A stretch of 64,000 nt of DNA, from assembly GCF_009650765.1 (NCBI RefSeq), contig NZ_CP045740.1, positions 6,300,001 to 6,364,000 on the forward strand. Direction: 5' to 3'. The notes under the pieces were generated by a model that had not been told where the DNA came from, did not search any database, and saw only the letters and a list, made by a program, of their open reading frames with translations. Made by a program: the position numbers and the translations under genes. Below, in pieces: positions 55,144-63,277 of the stretch. The stretch is from Streptomyces sp. SUK 48 (GTDB lineage Bacteria; Actinomycetota; Actinomycetes; Streptomycetales; Streptomycetaceae). Within the stretch, counting starts at the first letter, position 1. Each line of letters opens with the position of its first letter.

Positions 55144-56043
55144 GTGAGGATCAAGCGCACCACCGCCCCGAACGGCTCGGCGAGACGGACCCGGTCGATC
55201 GCCGTCGCCGCGGGCTTCCTGGCCGCAGCGGCGTTCGCCGCCCCCACGGCGAGCGCCAGCGACGCCCACCCCTTCAGCGCGGCGCAGCTCACCCAGGCGA
55301 GCGACTCGGTGATGAAGGCGGACGTCCCCGGCACCGCCTGGGCCGTCGACGCCAAGAACAACCATGTCGTCGTCACCGTCGACGACACGGTCTCCCAGGC
55401 CGGGATCGCCAAGATCAAGAAGCAGGCCGGCGCCGGCGCGGGCGCGCTCACCATCAAGCGCACGGCCGGCACGTTCAAGCCGCTGATCAGCGGCGGCGAC
55501 GCCATCTACGGCGGCCAGTACCGCTGTTCGCTCGGCTTCAACGTGCACAGCGGCAGCACGTACTACTTCCTGACCGCCGGACACTGCGGCCAGGTCGCCT
55601 CCACCTGGTACAGCAACTCCGGGCACACCACCACGCTGGGCACCAACGTGGGCTACAGCTTCCCGGGCAATGACTTCGCCCTGGTCAAGTACACCAACTC
55701 GGCGATCGCGCACCCGAGCGCGGTCGGCAGCCAGACCATCTCCAGCGCGGCCACCCCGAGCGTGGGCCAGACCGTCTACCGGCGCGGCTCCACCACCGGT
55801 ACGCACAGCGGCAAGGTCACCGCGCTCAACGCCACCGTCAACTACGGCAGCGACGGCATCGTCTCCGGCCTGATCCAGACCACGGTCTGCGCCGAGGGCG
55901 GCGACAGCGGCGGCCCGCTGTACAACGGGTCCGTCGCCTACGGCCTGACCTCCGGCGGCAGCGGCGACTGCACCTCCGGCGGTACGACCTTCTTCCAGCC
56001 GGTGACCGAGGCGCTGAGCTACTACGGCGTCACGCTCCCCTAA
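55144..56043 (+). CDS. Streptogrisin-type secreted serine protease (S1E), first copy
   Basis: A 299-residue preproprotease. The signal peptide ([15 protein letters not shown]) ends near ASA-S at residue 38; an alpha-lytic-type prodomain follows to Leu114, where autocleavage would release a mature enzyme starting [10 protein letters not shown]. The catalytic triad is His147 (TAGHC), Asp177 (GNDFAL) and Ser255 (GDSGGP), with disulphides Cys128-Cys148 and Cys249-Cys276. It resembles streptogrisins A/B. GTG 55144 has GGAGGG eight bases upstream. A hairpin terminator follows. Confidence 0.95.
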   Translation: MRIKRTTAPNGSARRTRSIAVAAGFLAAAAFAAPTASASDAHPFSAAQLTQASDSVMKADVPGTAWAVDAKNNHVVVTVDDTVSQAGIAKIKKQAGAGAGALTIKRTAGTFKPLISGGDAIYGGQYRCSLGFNVHSGSTYYFLTAGHCGQVASTWYSNSGHTTTLGTNVGYSFPGNDFALVKYTNSAIAHPSAVGSQTISSAATPSVGQTVYRRGSTTGTHSGKVTALNATVNYGSDGIVSGLIQTTVCAEGGDSGGPLYNGSVAYGLTSGGSGDCTSGGTTFFQPVTEALSYYGVTLP

Positions 56044-56072
56044 CCGGACCCGGCTTCGGCCCGGTCGATGTG

Positions 56073-56104
56073 AGCCCCCGCACATATGCGCCTGTGCGGG
56101 GGCT
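56073..56104 (+). terminator. Hairpin terminator of the first protease gene
   Basis: A 12-bp stem (56073-56084 with 56093-56104) closes an 8-base loop and is followed by TCTTCC, 30 bases after the stop codon. Confidence 0.85.
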
Positions 56105-56395
56105 TCTTCCTGTCCGGCTTGTGAAGGAAGGGCGACGGCGGCGAATGAAACAAGCCATGCGTCATGGTCACGTTCCGATGAGCGCCACTCGCCCGTAGTG
56201 TTTGCGCCCCGAAATTTCCTCGGTGGTGACGGCGGGTCACCTGTGAACGGGCGTGCGAGGGCCGCTCTCCGGTGCGTCCGGAACTCGGCCTTGTGGGTTC
56301 CCTGTGGGCTTCGGAAGAGTGAGCGCCCGTCAACCAGCCTTCCGGTCGTCGGGTCCCCACAACCCGGCGGCCGTCCCCCCACAGGAGGACGTGAG
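56105..56395 (+). other. Upstream region of the second protease gene
   Basis: About 290 bp without a convincing gene (the gene-free stretch begins at 56044 and includes the terminator). It has some lower-GC sequence (about 56140-56225) that probably holds the promoter; no clear -35/-10 pair could be fixed. The ribosome site AGGAGG is at 56383-56388. Confidence 0.45.
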
Positions 56396-57478
56396 TTGAA
56401 GCACCGACGCATACCCAGGCGCCGGCTCGTGATGGCCGGCGCGGGTGTCGCCGCGCTGGCCGTAGCGGGTGTCACCTTGCAGAATGCGAACGCCAGCGAG
56501 CCCGTGAAGCCCGCGGTCCAGGCCCGGCCGCTGTCCGCTCCGGCGGCCGCGACGCTGGCCTCCGACCTGACCGCCCGCCTCGGCGCGGACACGGCGGGCA
56601 GCTACTACGACGCCAAGGCCAGGAGCCTCGTCGTGAACGTGCTCGACAAGACGGCCGCCAAGGCGGTCGAGGCCAAGGGCGCCAAGGCCAGAATCGTCAC
56701 CCACACCCTCGCCCAGCTCGACGGCGCCCGGACGACGCTGAAGAAGGACGCGACCATCCCGGGCACGTCCTGGTCCCTCGACCCGGTGTCGAACAAGGTC
56801 GTCGTCACGGCCGACAAGTCCGTCACCGGCGCCCGCTGGAACAAGCTGAGCAAGGTGGTCGACGGGCTCGGCGGCACGGCCGAACTCAAGCGGTTCCAGG
56901 GCGAGTACAAGCCCTTCGTGGCCGGCGGTGACGCCATCAACGGCTCTGGCGGCCGCTGCTCGCTCGGCTTCAACGTGGTCAAGGACGGCCAGCCGTACTT
57001 CCTGACCGCCGGGCACTGCACCGCGGACATCTCCAGCTGGACGGACGCCGACGGCAACGCGATCGGGCAGAACGCGGAGTCGCACTTCCCGGGCACCGAC
57101 TTCGGCCTGGTCAAGTACACCTCGGACGCCGCCCACCCGAGCGAGGTCGACCTCTACGACGGCTCGACCCAGAAGATCTCCGGCGCCGCCGAGGCCACGG
57201 TGGGCATGAAGGTCACGCGCAGCGGGTCCACCACCCATGTGCACGACGGCACGGTCACCGGTCTGAACGCCACCGTGAACTACCAGGAGGGCTCGGTCAG
57301 CGGGCTGATCCAGACCGACGTCTGCGCCGAGCCCGGCGACAGCGGCGGCTCGCTGTTCTCCGGTGACAAGGCGATCGGCCTGACCTCCGGCGGCAGCGGT
57401 GACTGCACCTCCGGCGGGCAGACCTTCTTCCAGCCGGTCACCGCCGCCCTCTCCGCCACGGGCACCACGCTCGGCTGA
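56396..57478 (+). CDS. Streptogrisin-type secreted serine protease (S1E), second copy
   Basis: A 360-residue paralogue with a longer prodomain. It starts at TTG 56396, seven bases after AGGAGG, giving [16 protein letters not shown], a very basic signal peptide with an RRR motif that could use Tat or Sec. The prodomain runs to about Phe174; the mature part begins [10 protein letters not shown]. The triad is His207, Asp235 and Ser316 (GDSGGS), and cysteines match the first copy. The long prodomain resembles streptogrisin C/D. A terminator with a T-rich tail follows. Confidence 0.94.
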   Translation: MKHRRIPRRRLVMAGAGVAALAVAGVTLQNANASEPVKPAVQARPLSAPAAATLASDLTARLGADTAGSYYDAKARSLVVNVLDKTAAKAVEAKGAKARIVTHTLAQLDGARTTLKKDATIPGTSWSLDPVSNKVVVTADKSVTGARWNKLSKVVDGLGGTAELKRFQGEYKPFVAGGDAINGSGGRCSLGFNVVKDGQPYFLTAGHCTADISSWTDADGNAIGQNAESHFPGTDFGLVKYTSDAAHPSEVDLYDGSTQKISGAAEATVGMKVTRSGSTTHVHDGTVTGLNATVNYQEGSVSGLIQTDVCAEPGDSGGSLFSGDKAIGLTSGGSGDCTSGGQTFFQPVTAALSATGTTLG

Positions 57479-57493
57479 CCGCAGCACCGACCC

Positions 57494-57534
57494 GGCGTCC
57501 CGTCCCGATTCCTCGGGGCGGGACGCCTTGTTTT
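57494..57534 (+). terminator. Hairpin terminator with T-rich tail after the second protease
   Basis: A 13-bp stem with one T-G wobble (57494-57506 with 57515-57527) closes an 8-base loop and is followed by TTGTTTT, a classical intrinsic terminator. Confidence 0.9.
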
Positions 57535-57588
57535 GGCCACCGCTCACCTCTCGCACTCGCGTCTCACCCTCGGTGAAGAATCACTCAT

Positions 57589-57600
57589 CTGTTCGAACAG
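57589..57600. promoter_or_regulatory. 12-bp palindrome upstream of the SOS polymerase operon
   Basis: CTGTTCGAACAG is a perfect palindrome containing the half-site TTCGAAC used in actinobacterial LexA sites. It lies 34 bp upstream of the SOS box and may be a second, weaker LexA contact. Confidence 0.45.
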
Positions 57601-57633
57601 ACTCGCCGACCAGCGTCGATGGAGCTAGAGTAT

Positions 57634-57649
57634 TCGAACGAGCGTACGA
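57634..57649. promoter_or_regulatory. SOS box (LexA-type operator)
   Basis: TCGAAC-GAGC-GTACGA matches the actinobacterial LexA consensus TCGAAC-N4-GTTCGA at 11 of 12 fixed positions. It is 51 bp upstream of the DnaE2-type gene, as expected for a DNA-damage-inducible operon. Confidence 0.85.
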
Positions 57650-57700
57650 TGAACGTATCGGACGTATGGCTGAAAAGGGGTGGAGTGAGGGAGGTGCGGC

Positions 57701-60700
57701 ATGGCGGGGTTCGCCCATCTGCATGTCGCGTCCGGTTACTCCGCCCGCTACGGCGCCGCTCACCCGGAACAACTGGCGCGCCGCGCGGCCGAGCGGGGCA
57801 TGGCGGCGCTCGCGCTGACCGACCGGGACACCGTCACCGGCGCTGTTCGATTCGCTCGGGCGTGTGCGAAGGAGGGGGTACGGCCGCTCTTCGGCGTCGA
57901 TCTCGCGGTGGCGGCCCTCGCCCCGCCGCCCCCCGCCCGCCGCCGCACCCCGGCGCGCGGCGGCGCCCATGTGGTCGAGCCGCCGCTGCGCGTCGTCCTG
58001 CTCGCCCGGAACCGGGAGGGCTGGGCGCGGCTGTGCCGGATCACCTCGGCCGCCCACGCGGACGCCCTCGGCGGCCGGGCGCCCGTGGTGCCGTGGTCGG
58101 CGCTGCGGGAGCACGGCGGCCCCGGGCTGCTGGCCCTGCTCGGCCCCCTCTCGGAGCCGGCCCGGGCGCTGTCGGTGGGCCGGGAGGACGTCGCGGTACG
58201 GCTGCTGGCGCCCTGGCGGGAGGTCTTCGGGCGGGAGGTCCGGCTGGAGGCCGTCGCGCAGAAACGTTCCGGCACGGGTCCCGGCTCCCTCCGCCTCGCC
58301 GCCCGCACCCTGGCGCTGGCCGACCGCACCGGCACCACCGCCGTCCTCGCCAACGCCGTCCGCTACGCCGACCCCGACCAGCACCGCCTCGCCGACGTCC
58401 TGGACGCCGCCCGGCTGCTGCGCCCGGTCGACCGGGCCCGCCTGGACAGCGGGCAGCGCTGGCTCAAGGACGAGCGGGCGATGACGGTCCTCGCGTGCAT
58501 GATCGCCGAGTGCGCCGGAGCCGATGAGCGCCGGGCCCGCCGGCTGCTCGCGGACACCGCCGCCACGGCCGCCGCATGCGCCCTCGACCCCCGCGCCGAC
58601 CTGGGCCTCGGCGCCCACCACTTTCCCGAGCCCGCGCTCTTCGGCGCCGGCCCCGGGACGGACGGCGCCGCCCGGCTGCTGCGCCGGCGCAGCGCGGAGG
58701 GCCTGGCCCGCCGGGGCCTCGACCGCGACCCGGTGGCGCTCGGCCGCCTCGACGAGGAACTCGCCGTGATCTCCCGGCTGCGCTACGACGCGTACTTCCT
58801 CGCCGTCGGCCAGGTCGTCGCCGACATCCGCGCCAAGGGCATCCGGGTCGCGGCCCGCGGCTCGGGCGCCGGTTCGCTGGTCTGCCACGCGCTGGGCATC
58901 GCCACCGCCAACCCGCTCGAACACCGGCTGCTGTTCGAACGGTTCCTCAGCGACCGCCGGGTCTCGCTGCCCGACATCGACATCGACGTGGAGTCCGCGC
59001 GGCGCCTGGAGGGCTACGACACGATCTTCGAGCGGTTCGGCAAGGAGCGGGTCGCGGTCACCGCGATGCCCGAGACGTACCGGGCGCGCCGGGCCCTGCG
59101 CGACACCGGCCTCGCGCTGGGGATCGCCCCGGCCGAGGTCGACCGGATCGCCAAGAGCTTCCCGCACCTGCGCGCCTCGGACATCACCGGCGCCCTCGCG
59201 GAACTGCCCGAACTGCGTCGACTGGCCGCCGAGGCGGGCCGGTTCGGGCCCCTGTGGGAACTGGCCGAGGGGCTCGACTCGCTGGTCCACGGCATGGCCA
59301 TGCACCCCTGCGGCGTGGTCATCAGCGACGCGACCCTGCTGGACCGGCTGCCGGTGCAGCCCACCCCGCAGGGCGACTACCCGATGGCCATGGCCGCGAA
59401 GGAGGAGATCGAGGCGCTCGGCAACATCAAACTCGACGTCCTGGGCGTGCGGATGCAGTCCGCGATGGCCCACGCGGTCGCGGAGATCGAACGGACCACC
59501 GGCGACCGCGTCGACCTGGACGACCCCGGACAGGTGCCGCTGGACGACGTGTTCGCGTTCAAACTCATCCAGGAGAGCCAGACCCTCGGCCTGTTCCAGC
59601 TGGAGTCGCCCGGCCAGCAGGACCTGCTGTCCCGGCTCCAGCCGCGCAACCAGCAGGACGTCATCGCCGACATCAGCCTCTTCCGCCCGGGACCGGTCGC
59701 GGGCGGCATGCCCGAGCGGTACATCGCCGCCCGTCACGGCGGCACGCCCGAGTACGCCCACCGGGACCTGGAGCCGGTGCTCGCCGACACCTACGGCGTG
59801 ACCATCTGGCACGAGCAGATCATCGAGACGCTGGTGGTGCTGACCGGCTGCGACCCGGCCTTCGCGGAGATCACCCGGCGGGCGCTCGGCGACAGGGAGC
59901 GGCTGCCCGCGATCAGGGACTGGTTCCACCGGTGCTCCCGCGCGCGCGGCTACGACGGGGCGGTGCGGGAGGAGGTCTGGCGGACGGTCGAGGCGTTCGG
60001 GGCGTACGGCTTCTGCCGGGCGCACGCGGTCGCCTTCGCCGTACCGGCCCTCCAGAGCGCCTGGCTCAAGGCGCACCACCCGGCCTTCCTGCTGGCCGGG
60101 CTGCTCGAACACGACCCCGGGATGTGGCCCAAGCGGGTGCTGGTCGCCGACGCGCGCCGGCGCGGGGTGCCGGTGCTGCCCGTCGACGTCAACCGGTCCG
60201 CGGCCCGGCACACCGTGGAGAAGACCGACGGGGACCGGTGGGGGGTGCGCCTCGCGCTGTCCGCCGTGCACGGCATCGGCGCGCAGGAGTGCGCGCGGAT
60301 CGAGGCGGGGCAGCCCTACGGATCGCTGTCCGACTTCTGGCAGCGGGCCCGGCCCAGCCGCCCGGTCGCCGAACGCCTCGCGGAGATCGGGGCGTTGGGT
60401 GCCCTGCACGACGGCCGGCTCACCCGGCGCGATCTGCTGCTCCAGCTCGCCGAACTGCACCGGGCCGCCCGCAACCGGTCCGCGGGCACCGGCCAACTGC
60501 CCCTGATCGCGGGGGCCGTCGGCGGGTCCGAGCCGAGCGGGCTGCCGGAGATGACCGGACGCGAGGCGCTCGGCGCCGAGTTGAACACCCTCGGCATCGA
60601 TGTCTCCAGGCACCTGATGGAACACCACCACCGGCTGCTGCGGGAGATCGGCGCGACTGACGCGGTGCGTCTGGCCGGGCTGCGGGCCGGGCAGCAGGTG

Positions 60701-61150
60701 CTGGTCGCCGGGGTCCGGGCGTCGACCCAGACCCCGCCGATCGCGAGCGGCAAGCGGATCATCTTCGTCACCCTGGAGGACGGCTCCGGCCTGGTCGACC
60801 TGGCGTTCTTCGAGGACTCCCACCCGGCCTGCGCGTACACCGTCTTCCACAGCGGGCTGCTGCTGGTACGGGGCACGGTGCAGGTGCGCGGCACCCGCCG
60901 CAGCGTCGTCGGCACCATGGCCTGGGACCTGGACGAGATCGCCGCGGCCCGCCGGGACGACGGTCCCGAGGCCGCGCTCGCCCTCCTCGGCGAACGCCGC
61001 CCGCACCCGACCCCCGCCCAGCCGCGGCGCACCCTGGCCAACGGCACCACCGGTGCCCGCCTGCACCCGTACGCCGATCTGCTGCCCGCCGGCAGCCGCT
61101 CGGCCGACCTGAAGAAGTTCGGTCACACCAGTCCGGGGAGCGCGGGATGA
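57701..61150 (+). CDS. dnaE2: DNA polymerase III alpha-like error-prone polymerase (DnaE2 type)
   Basis: A 1149-residue C-family polymerase. The N-terminal PHP domain begins FAHLHVASGYSARYG, the catalytic aspartates are in LPDIDIDV (Asp425, Asp427, Asp429), then the helix-hairpin-helix and OB regions (VLVAGVRASTQTPP). It is shorter than the replicative alpha subunit and, with an SOS box upstream and a Y-family-like gene fused by overlap downstream, fits the damage-tolerance polymerase DnaE2. ATG 57701 has GGGAGG six bases upstream. The stop overlaps the ATG of the next gene. Confidence 0.92.
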   Translation: MAGFAHLHVASGYSARYGAAHPEQLARRAAERGMAALALTDRDTVTGAVRFARACAKEGVRPLFGVDLAVAALAPPPPARRRTPARGGAHVVEPPLRVVLLARNREGWARLCRITSAAHADALGGRAPVVPWSALREHGGPGLLALLGPLSEPARALSVGREDVAVRLLAPWREVFGREVRLEAVAQKRSGTGPGSLRLAARTLALADRTGTTAVLANAVRYADPDQHRLADVLDAARLLRPVDRARLDSGQRWLKDERAMTVLACMIAECAGADERRARRLLADTAATAAACALDPRADLGLGAHHFPEPALFGAGPGTDGAARLLRRRSAEGLARRGLDRDPVALGRLDEELAVISRLRYDAYFLAVGQVVADIRAKGIRVAARGSGAGSLVCHALGIATANPLEHRLLFERFLSDRRVSLPDIDIDVESARRLEGYDTIFERFGKERVAVTAMPETYRARRALRDTGLALGIAPAEVDRIAKSFPHLRASDITGALAELPELRRLAAEAGRFGPLWELAEGLDSLVHGMAMHPCGVVISDATLLDRLPVQPTPQGDYPMAMAAKEEIEALGNIKLDVLGVRMQSAMAHAVAEIERTTGDRVDLDDPGQVPLDDVFAFKLIQESQTLGLFQLESPGQQDLLSRLQPRNQQDVIADISLFRPGPVAGGMPERYIAARHGGTPEYAHRDLEPVLADTYGVTIWHEQIIETLVVLTGCDPAFAEITRRALGDRERLPAIRDWFHRCSRARGYDGAVREEVWRTVEAFGAYGFCRAHAVAFAVPALQSAWLKAHHPAFLLAGLLEHDPGMWPKRVLVADARRRGVPVLPVDVNRSAARHTVEKTDGDRWGVRLALSAVHGIGAQECARIEAGQPYGSLSDFWQRARPSRPVAERLAEIGALGALHDGRLTRRDLLLQLAELHRAARNRSAGTGQLPLIAGAVGGSEPSGLPEMTGREALGAELNTLGIDVSRHLMEHHHRLLREIGATDAVRLAGLRAGQQVLVAGVRASTQTPPIASGKRIIFVTLEDGSGLVDLAFFEDSHPACAYTVFHSGLLLVRGTVQVRGTRRSVVGTMAWDLDEIAAARRDDGPEAALALLGERRPHPTPAQPRRTLANGTTGARLHPYADLLPAGSRSADLKKFGHTSPGSAG

Positions 61151-62175
61151 GCATCCGTCAGCGGCACATCGCCCATCTGTATCTGCACGGCTCGCCGAAC
61201 GAGGAGCGGTACGGCCATGTAATCGAACTGATGTCTGATGTCACGCCCCATGTGCGGGAACTGCCGCCCGACGCCGTGCAGCTGGACCTGACCTCGGCGC
61301 TCCGGTACTTCGGGCTGTCCCCCTACGACGTGGTCCAGATGACGATGATGCGCCTGAAGGCCCTCTACGGCATCGACGGCAGCGCGGGGCTCGCGGGCAA
61401 CCGGATGCTCGCGGCGATGGCGGCCGACGCGTCCGCGCCGGGGGAGACCACCTGGGTGCCCGCCGAGCGGGCCGCCGCATGGCTGCGCCCCCGGCCGGTC
61501 ACCGCGCTGCCGGGGATCGGCCGCGGTACGGCGGCGACGCTCGGCCGGTACGGACTGCACAGCGTCGGACAGCTCGCCGACCTGTCCCCGGCGACCCTGC
61601 AACGCCTGCTCGGCACGGGCACCGCCCGGCTGCTGTCCGAACGCGCCCGGGGCCACGACCCGAGCCCGGTCACGCCCGGGGAGCCGGCGGACCGGCTGAC
61701 CGCCGATCTGGTGCTGGAGCGGGACTGCCTCGACCCGGCGGAGCGGCACCGCTCCGTGCTCGGGCTCGCCGACCGGATCGGGCAACTCCTGCGCGGTCAG
61801 CGGCGGGTGGCGGGCCGGGTCACCCTCACCGTGCGCTACGCCGACCGCAGCTCCAGCACCCGGGCGCACACGCTGCCGGAGGCCACCGACCACTCGCCCG
61901 CCCTCGCCGCGGCGGCCCTCGGCCTGCTGTCCTCCCTCGGTCTGCAACGGGCCCGGGTGCGCGCCTTCACGCTCCGCGCCGACCGTCTCCGCCCGGTGGC
62001 CGACGCCTTCCACCAGCTCTCTCTGGACCCCGGCGACGCCCGCGCCCGCGCCGCCGAGGCCGCCGCCGACCGGGCCCGCCGGCGCTTCGGCCCGGACGCG
62101 GTACGGCCCGCGGCGACGGCGCGTCTTTCGCGTGACTCCCGTGGCGGCGGGGTCAGTTGGCCCATGGCGGGGTGA
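61147..62175 (+). CDS. Y-family polymerase-like protein, catalytically inactive (ImuB-like)
   Basis: A 342-residue protein with the thumb and little-finger part of Y-family polymerases: helix-hairpin-helix segments VTALPGIGRGTAATLGRYG and SVGQLADLSPATLQRLLG, then a little-finger domain. The N-terminal palm motifs are altered: the first-strand HLYLHGS replaces the usual DxDxFFA, and LDLTSALRYFG replaces the SxDEA motif, so metal-binding carboxylates are missing. This is the state of ImuB, which links DnaE2 to the beta clamp. ATG 61147 overlaps the dnaE2 stop. The 3' end overlaps the convergent cupin gene by 23 bp. Confidence 0.85.
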   Translation: MSIRQRHIAHLYLHGSPNEERYGHVIELMSDVTPHVRELPPDAVQLDLTSALRYFGLSPYDVVQMTMMRLKALYGIDGSAGLAGNRMLAAMAADASAPGETTWVPAERAAAWLRPRPVTALPGIGRGTAATLGRYGLHSVGQLADLSPATLQRLLGTGTARLLSERARGHDPSPVTPGEPADRLTADLVLERDCLDPAERHRSVLGLADRIGQLLRGQRRVAGRVTLTVRYADRSSSTRAHTLPEATDHSPALAAAALGLLSSLGLQRARVRAFTLRADRLRPVADAFHQLSLDPGDARARAAEAAADRARRRFGPDAVRPAATARLSRDSRGGGVSWPMAG

Positions 62176-62527
62176 GCAGGGTGCCGTCCGCCAGCTCGGC
62201 CGTGAGCCCGACGGAGGTGGTGACCCAGGAGATCGCCGTGTGCCCGGTCGGGTTCTCCACCCCCAGGGTGGACCCGGCGTTGACGATCACCGTGTCGCCC
62301 GCGCGCACCCGCTCGGTGCGGCCGTCGAGCGTGATCAGCAGCTCGCCGACGAGCAGATGGAAGATCTCCTCGCGGCTGACGACGTGGGCCGGGGCCCGGG
62401 TGCCGGCCGGGATCTCCCCCCGCCAGGCGCACAGTTCCTCGCTGCCGGTGAGCGGGGCGGCGTAGGAGACGAAACGGGCGCCGTGGATCTCGTGGGTCAC
62501 GGCGTCGGACGAGCGGACGACGGGCAT
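62153..62527 (-). CDS. Small cupin-domain protein
   Basis: A 124-residue single-domain cupin. The two cupin motifs are PAHVVSREEIFHLLVGEL and AGDTVIVNAGSTLGVENPTGH, forming a beta-barrel with His and Glu metal-ligand positions. Function in this family ranges from isomerases to dioxygenases and sensors; none can be assigned. It is divergent from the MarR gene across a region with two operator copies, so it is a likely target of that regulator. Confidence 0.88.
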   Translation of the reverse strand: MPVVRSSDAVTHEIHGARFVSYAAPLTGSEELCAWRGEIPAGTRAPAHVVSREEIFHLLVGELLITLDGRTERVRAGDTVIVNAGSTLGVENPTGHTAISWVTTSVGLTAELADGTLLTPPWAN

Positions 62528-62602
62528 GGCAGGGCTCTCCGTTCGAGCGGGTGGACAAGCGGGTTCCGGGCGCGCGGATTTCGGGCGCCCGGGCTCTCGA
62601 TC

Positions 62603-62643
62603 ATATGGTCAAGCAGCTTGACTATATGGTCAGGCTGCTTGAC
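62603..62643. promoter_or_regulatory. Two tandem operator half-repeats between cupin and MarR genes
   Basis: Two 20-bp direct repeats (62603-62622 and 62624-62643; ATATGGTCARGCWGCTTGAC) differ at two positions and are 21 bp apart, two helical turns. Each contains an inner dyad: TCAAGC-A-GCTTGA in the first, and GGTCA-N7-TGACC in the second. The position in the divergent 145-bp gap is that of an autoregulated MarR operator. Confidence 0.75.
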
Positions 62644-62672
62644 CAATACGTCAAGGGTGTTTCAATGCCCCC

Positions 62673-63119
62673 GTGCAGAACTCCGACGCCATGGCCCTGT
62701 CCGCCACCCTGCTCGCCGCGGCGGGCGGGCTCACCCAGCGCATCCATGAGGGGGTCGTGGCGCGCGGCTTCGCCGATCTGCGGCCCGCGCACGGATTCGC
62801 CTTCGCGCGGCTCGCGCCGGACGGGGCCACCGTCACCGAACTCGCCGCGCACCTCGGGGTGACCAAGCAGGCGGCGAGCCAGCTGGTGGACGAGGTGGTG
62901 CGCAGGGGCTATGCCGAGCGGCGGCCGCACCCGGGGGACGCGCGGGCCCGGCTGGTCGTGCTGACCGAACGCGGCCGGGCCTGCACCCGGGCGGCGGAGG
63001 AGGCGGCGGCCGAGGTCGTCGGCGGGTGGCGCGAGCTGCTGGGGGAGGCGGAAGTGCGGGCGCTGTGGGGGAGTCTGGCGAGGATCGCGCCCCATGGGCC
63101 GGTGCGGCCCCTGTGGTGA
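62673..63119 (+). CDS. MarR-family transcriptional regulator
   Basis: A 148-residue winged-helix repressor. The DNA-binding domain has TVTELAAHLGVTKQAASQLVDEV as recognition helix pair and GYAERRPHPGDARARLVVLTERG as the wing. GTG 62673 is the start, 30 bases after the second operator repeat. It is divergent from the cupin gene and is probably autoregulated. MarR proteins respond to aromatic or other small ligands, not predicted here. Confidence 0.92.
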   Translation: MQNSDAMALSATLLAAAGGLTQRIHEGVVARGFADLRPAHGFAFARLAPDGATVTELAAHLGVTKQAASQLVDEVVRRGYAERRPHPGDARARLVVLTERGRACTRAAEEAAAEVVGGWRELLGEAEVRALWGSLARIAPHGPVRPLW

Positions 63120-63277
63120 CGGCGCGTCAGGCGGGCTGCCGGGGCTGGAAGTTTTACTTGCGCGTAACTTCCCCCGGAGGCTACCCGCCCGTAACTTGAC
63201 GGATGAACAGCATCCCGTGATCCGGATCACAGGGCCAGTCCGCCGTATGCCCCCTTGAGCCGCAAGGAGATCACCCG

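Noticed and set aside
57589..57600. E. coli-type SOS box CTG-N10-CAG
   Set aside because: The palindrome has only six bases between CTG and CAG; the proper actinobacterial box is the one at 57634-57649.
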